Shown here one piece after another: positions 63,350 through 64,000 of a stretch of DNA of 64,000 nt. Every line of letters starts with the position of its first letter. The stretch's first letter is position 1. Position numbers and translations under genes: made by a program. The stretch comes from an uncultured Selenomonadales bacterium. Its GTDB lineage: Bacteria; Bacillota; Negativicutes; Selenomonadales; Selenomonadaceae. The notes below the pieces were generated by a model, which saw only the letters and a list, made by a program, of their open reading frames with translations, was not told the origin of the DNA and ran no database searches. The stretch spans positions 345,105 to 409,104 of the forward strand of contig ONUH01000001.1 of assembly GCA_900321035.1 (NCBI GenBank), written 5' to 3'.

Positions 63350-63401
63350 TTTCAGGTTATGTTCGATTGTTTCACGTGAAACAATCGAACATAACCTGAA
63401 A
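63350..63401. other. parS site inside a 52-bp perfect palindrome
   Basis: The two 26-base arms (63350-63375 and 63376-63401) are exact inverted repeats. The centre, TGTTTCACGTGAAACA (63368-63383), is the full consensus parS site bound by ParB/Spo0J in chromosome segregation. Confidence 0.9.
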
Positions 63402-63498
63402 GCTTTTTCATAATTCATCTCAACGCAGAGATGACAGGCTTTCTATAACTTTATTTTTTGAAAAAGTATATAGCGAATGAAAAAATAAAACCGAAAAA

Positions 63499-63514
63499 TG
63501 TTTCACGCGAAACA
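63499..63514. other. second parS-like site
   Basis: TGTTTCACGCGAAACA, one change from the parS consensus, flanked by AAAA/TTTT arms. It lies 131 bases from the first site. Confidence 0.75.
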
Positions 63515-63538
63515 TTTTCAAAAAAATTTTCCCCGCGC

Positions 63539-63575
63539 AAAAACGCCGGCAAGCAGGACGCTTGCCGACGTTTTT
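63539..63575 (-). terminator. terminator of the DUF805 gene
   Basis: Minus strand: AAAAACG-x-CGGCAAGC/GCTTGCCG-x-CGTTTTT with a five-base loop; T5 at the end. Confidence 0.85.
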
Positions 63576-63588
63576 ACTTCGCAATGCT

Positions 63589-63999
63589 TCACGGCTGCCC
63601 TTCCAGCGGGTCGGGCCCATACTGATTCGGGCCGGTAGTGCCTTTGGCGAGCAGCAAATATAAGCTGAACAGCACGTTGACGAGAGGAACAAAATTTCCG
63701 ACGATCCACCAGGTGGGACGGTCGAGATCATGCAGACGACGAACAGCCAGCATCAGCCCAGGAATCGCGCCCGCAATTCCGATCAGGGTCCCCATGGTTC
63801 CAATCGTCGATTCGCTCATTCCTGCAACGGCAAGGACGATGCCGAGCACGGTCGCCGCCAGGGTAACGCCCACGATAAGCGCCAACCCGCGCATGATGTA
63901 ACGCTTGCGGTTCAAACGATTGTCATAACGAAAGAACATCTCCTTGATGCCTTCGTCCGGAACATAACGCTCTCCATTGAACGCCTGCGCGCCCATCAT
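63589..63999 (-). CDS. DUF805 membrane protein (start at or beyond the window edge)
   Basis: At least 136 residues with membrane segments ALIVGVTLAATVLGIVLAVA, TLIGIAGAIPGLMLAV and FVPLVNVLFSLYLLLA. The DUF805 signature is RYDNRLNRKRYIMRG and VRRLHDLDRPTWWI. Function unknown. ATG codons lie at 63996 and 63999, and the frame is still open at the edge, so the true start may be outside. It ends in GPNQYGPDPLEG, common for the family. Confidence 0.8.
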   Translation of the reverse strand: MMGAQAFNGERYVPDEGIKEMFFRYDNRLNRKRYIMRGLALIVGVTLAATVLGIVLAVAGMSESTIGTMGTLIGIAGAIPGLMLAVRRLHDLDRPTWWIVGNFVPLVNVLFSLYLLLAKGTTGPNQYGPDPLEGQP

Positions 64000-64000
64000 G

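Overview
The window looks like chromosome from a motile, non-sporulating, Gram-negative-type Firmicute, most likely a Selenomonadaceae member (Selenomonas-like). Three things point there. First, the flagellar genes include L-ring (flgH), P-ring (flgI) and flgA genes, which need an outer membrane. Second, they stand next to Firmicute-style modules: mreB/mbl-flgF-flgG, ctsR-mcsA-mcsB-clpC-radA, and a T-box on valS. Third, there is a succinate-to-propionate gene cluster. Base composition is GC-rich throughout except near 44.5-45.4 kb, where a DUF4268 nuclease-like gene is clearly AT-rich. No rRNA, tRNA, CRISPR array or complete insertion sequence was seen.

Layout. 0-11 kb: 5' part of a Cache chemoreceptor; serA; a small unknown gene and a FIST-like gene (+); a CofE-like ligase; a PfkB kinase; a hydrolase/SGNH/DUF2284 operon; serC with a palindromic operator; a secreted Yellow/MRJP-like protein. 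11-16.5 kb: a CheY-CheX pair, then an envelope operon (NAGPA-like exported protein, anchored lipoyl-like protein, SpoIVB-type S55 protease). 16.5-22.5 kb: a MITE-like repeat, then flagellar rod/ring genes (flgJ, flgI, flgH, flgA, flgG, flgF) and mreB. 22.7-35.2 kb: a complete tad/Flp pilus locus (tadG, DUF192, tadC, tadA, tadE, flp, tadB, two TadZ-like ATPases, rcpA, rcpC) with a divergent prepilin peptidase. 35.3-43.4 kb: leuDC, radA and the ctsR heat-shock operon. 43.6-49.6 kb: accessory region with a VWA protein, DUF4268 protein, ADP-ribosylglycohydrolase, helical-repeat protein, macro-domain/HTH fusion and DUF1294 protein. 49.7-57.6 kb: propionate module (CoA-transferase, split methylmalonyl-CoA mutase, MeaB, epimerase, carboxyltransferase, biotin carrier) with a strong promoter at 57.55 kb. 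57.8-63.3 kb: O-antigen-ligase-like gene, folC, and valS behind a T-box. 63.3-64 kb: two parS sites and a DUF805 gene that may continue past the edge.

Gene-poor stretches: 22471-22772 holds the mreB promoter and the tadG terminator; 43361-43637 holds ctsR control sequences, a large hairpin and a terminator; 57394-57790 holds the propionate leader/promoter and a terminator; 63030-63588 holds the valS T-box and promoter plus the parS sites.

The points most worth a second look are: the ADP-ribose cluster; the two parS sites, one at the centre of a 52-bp perfect palindrome; the valS reading frame, which has lost a conserved block and shifted frame; the S55 protease/lipoyl/NAGPA operon beside CheY-CheX; and the 23-bp operator across the serC promoter.
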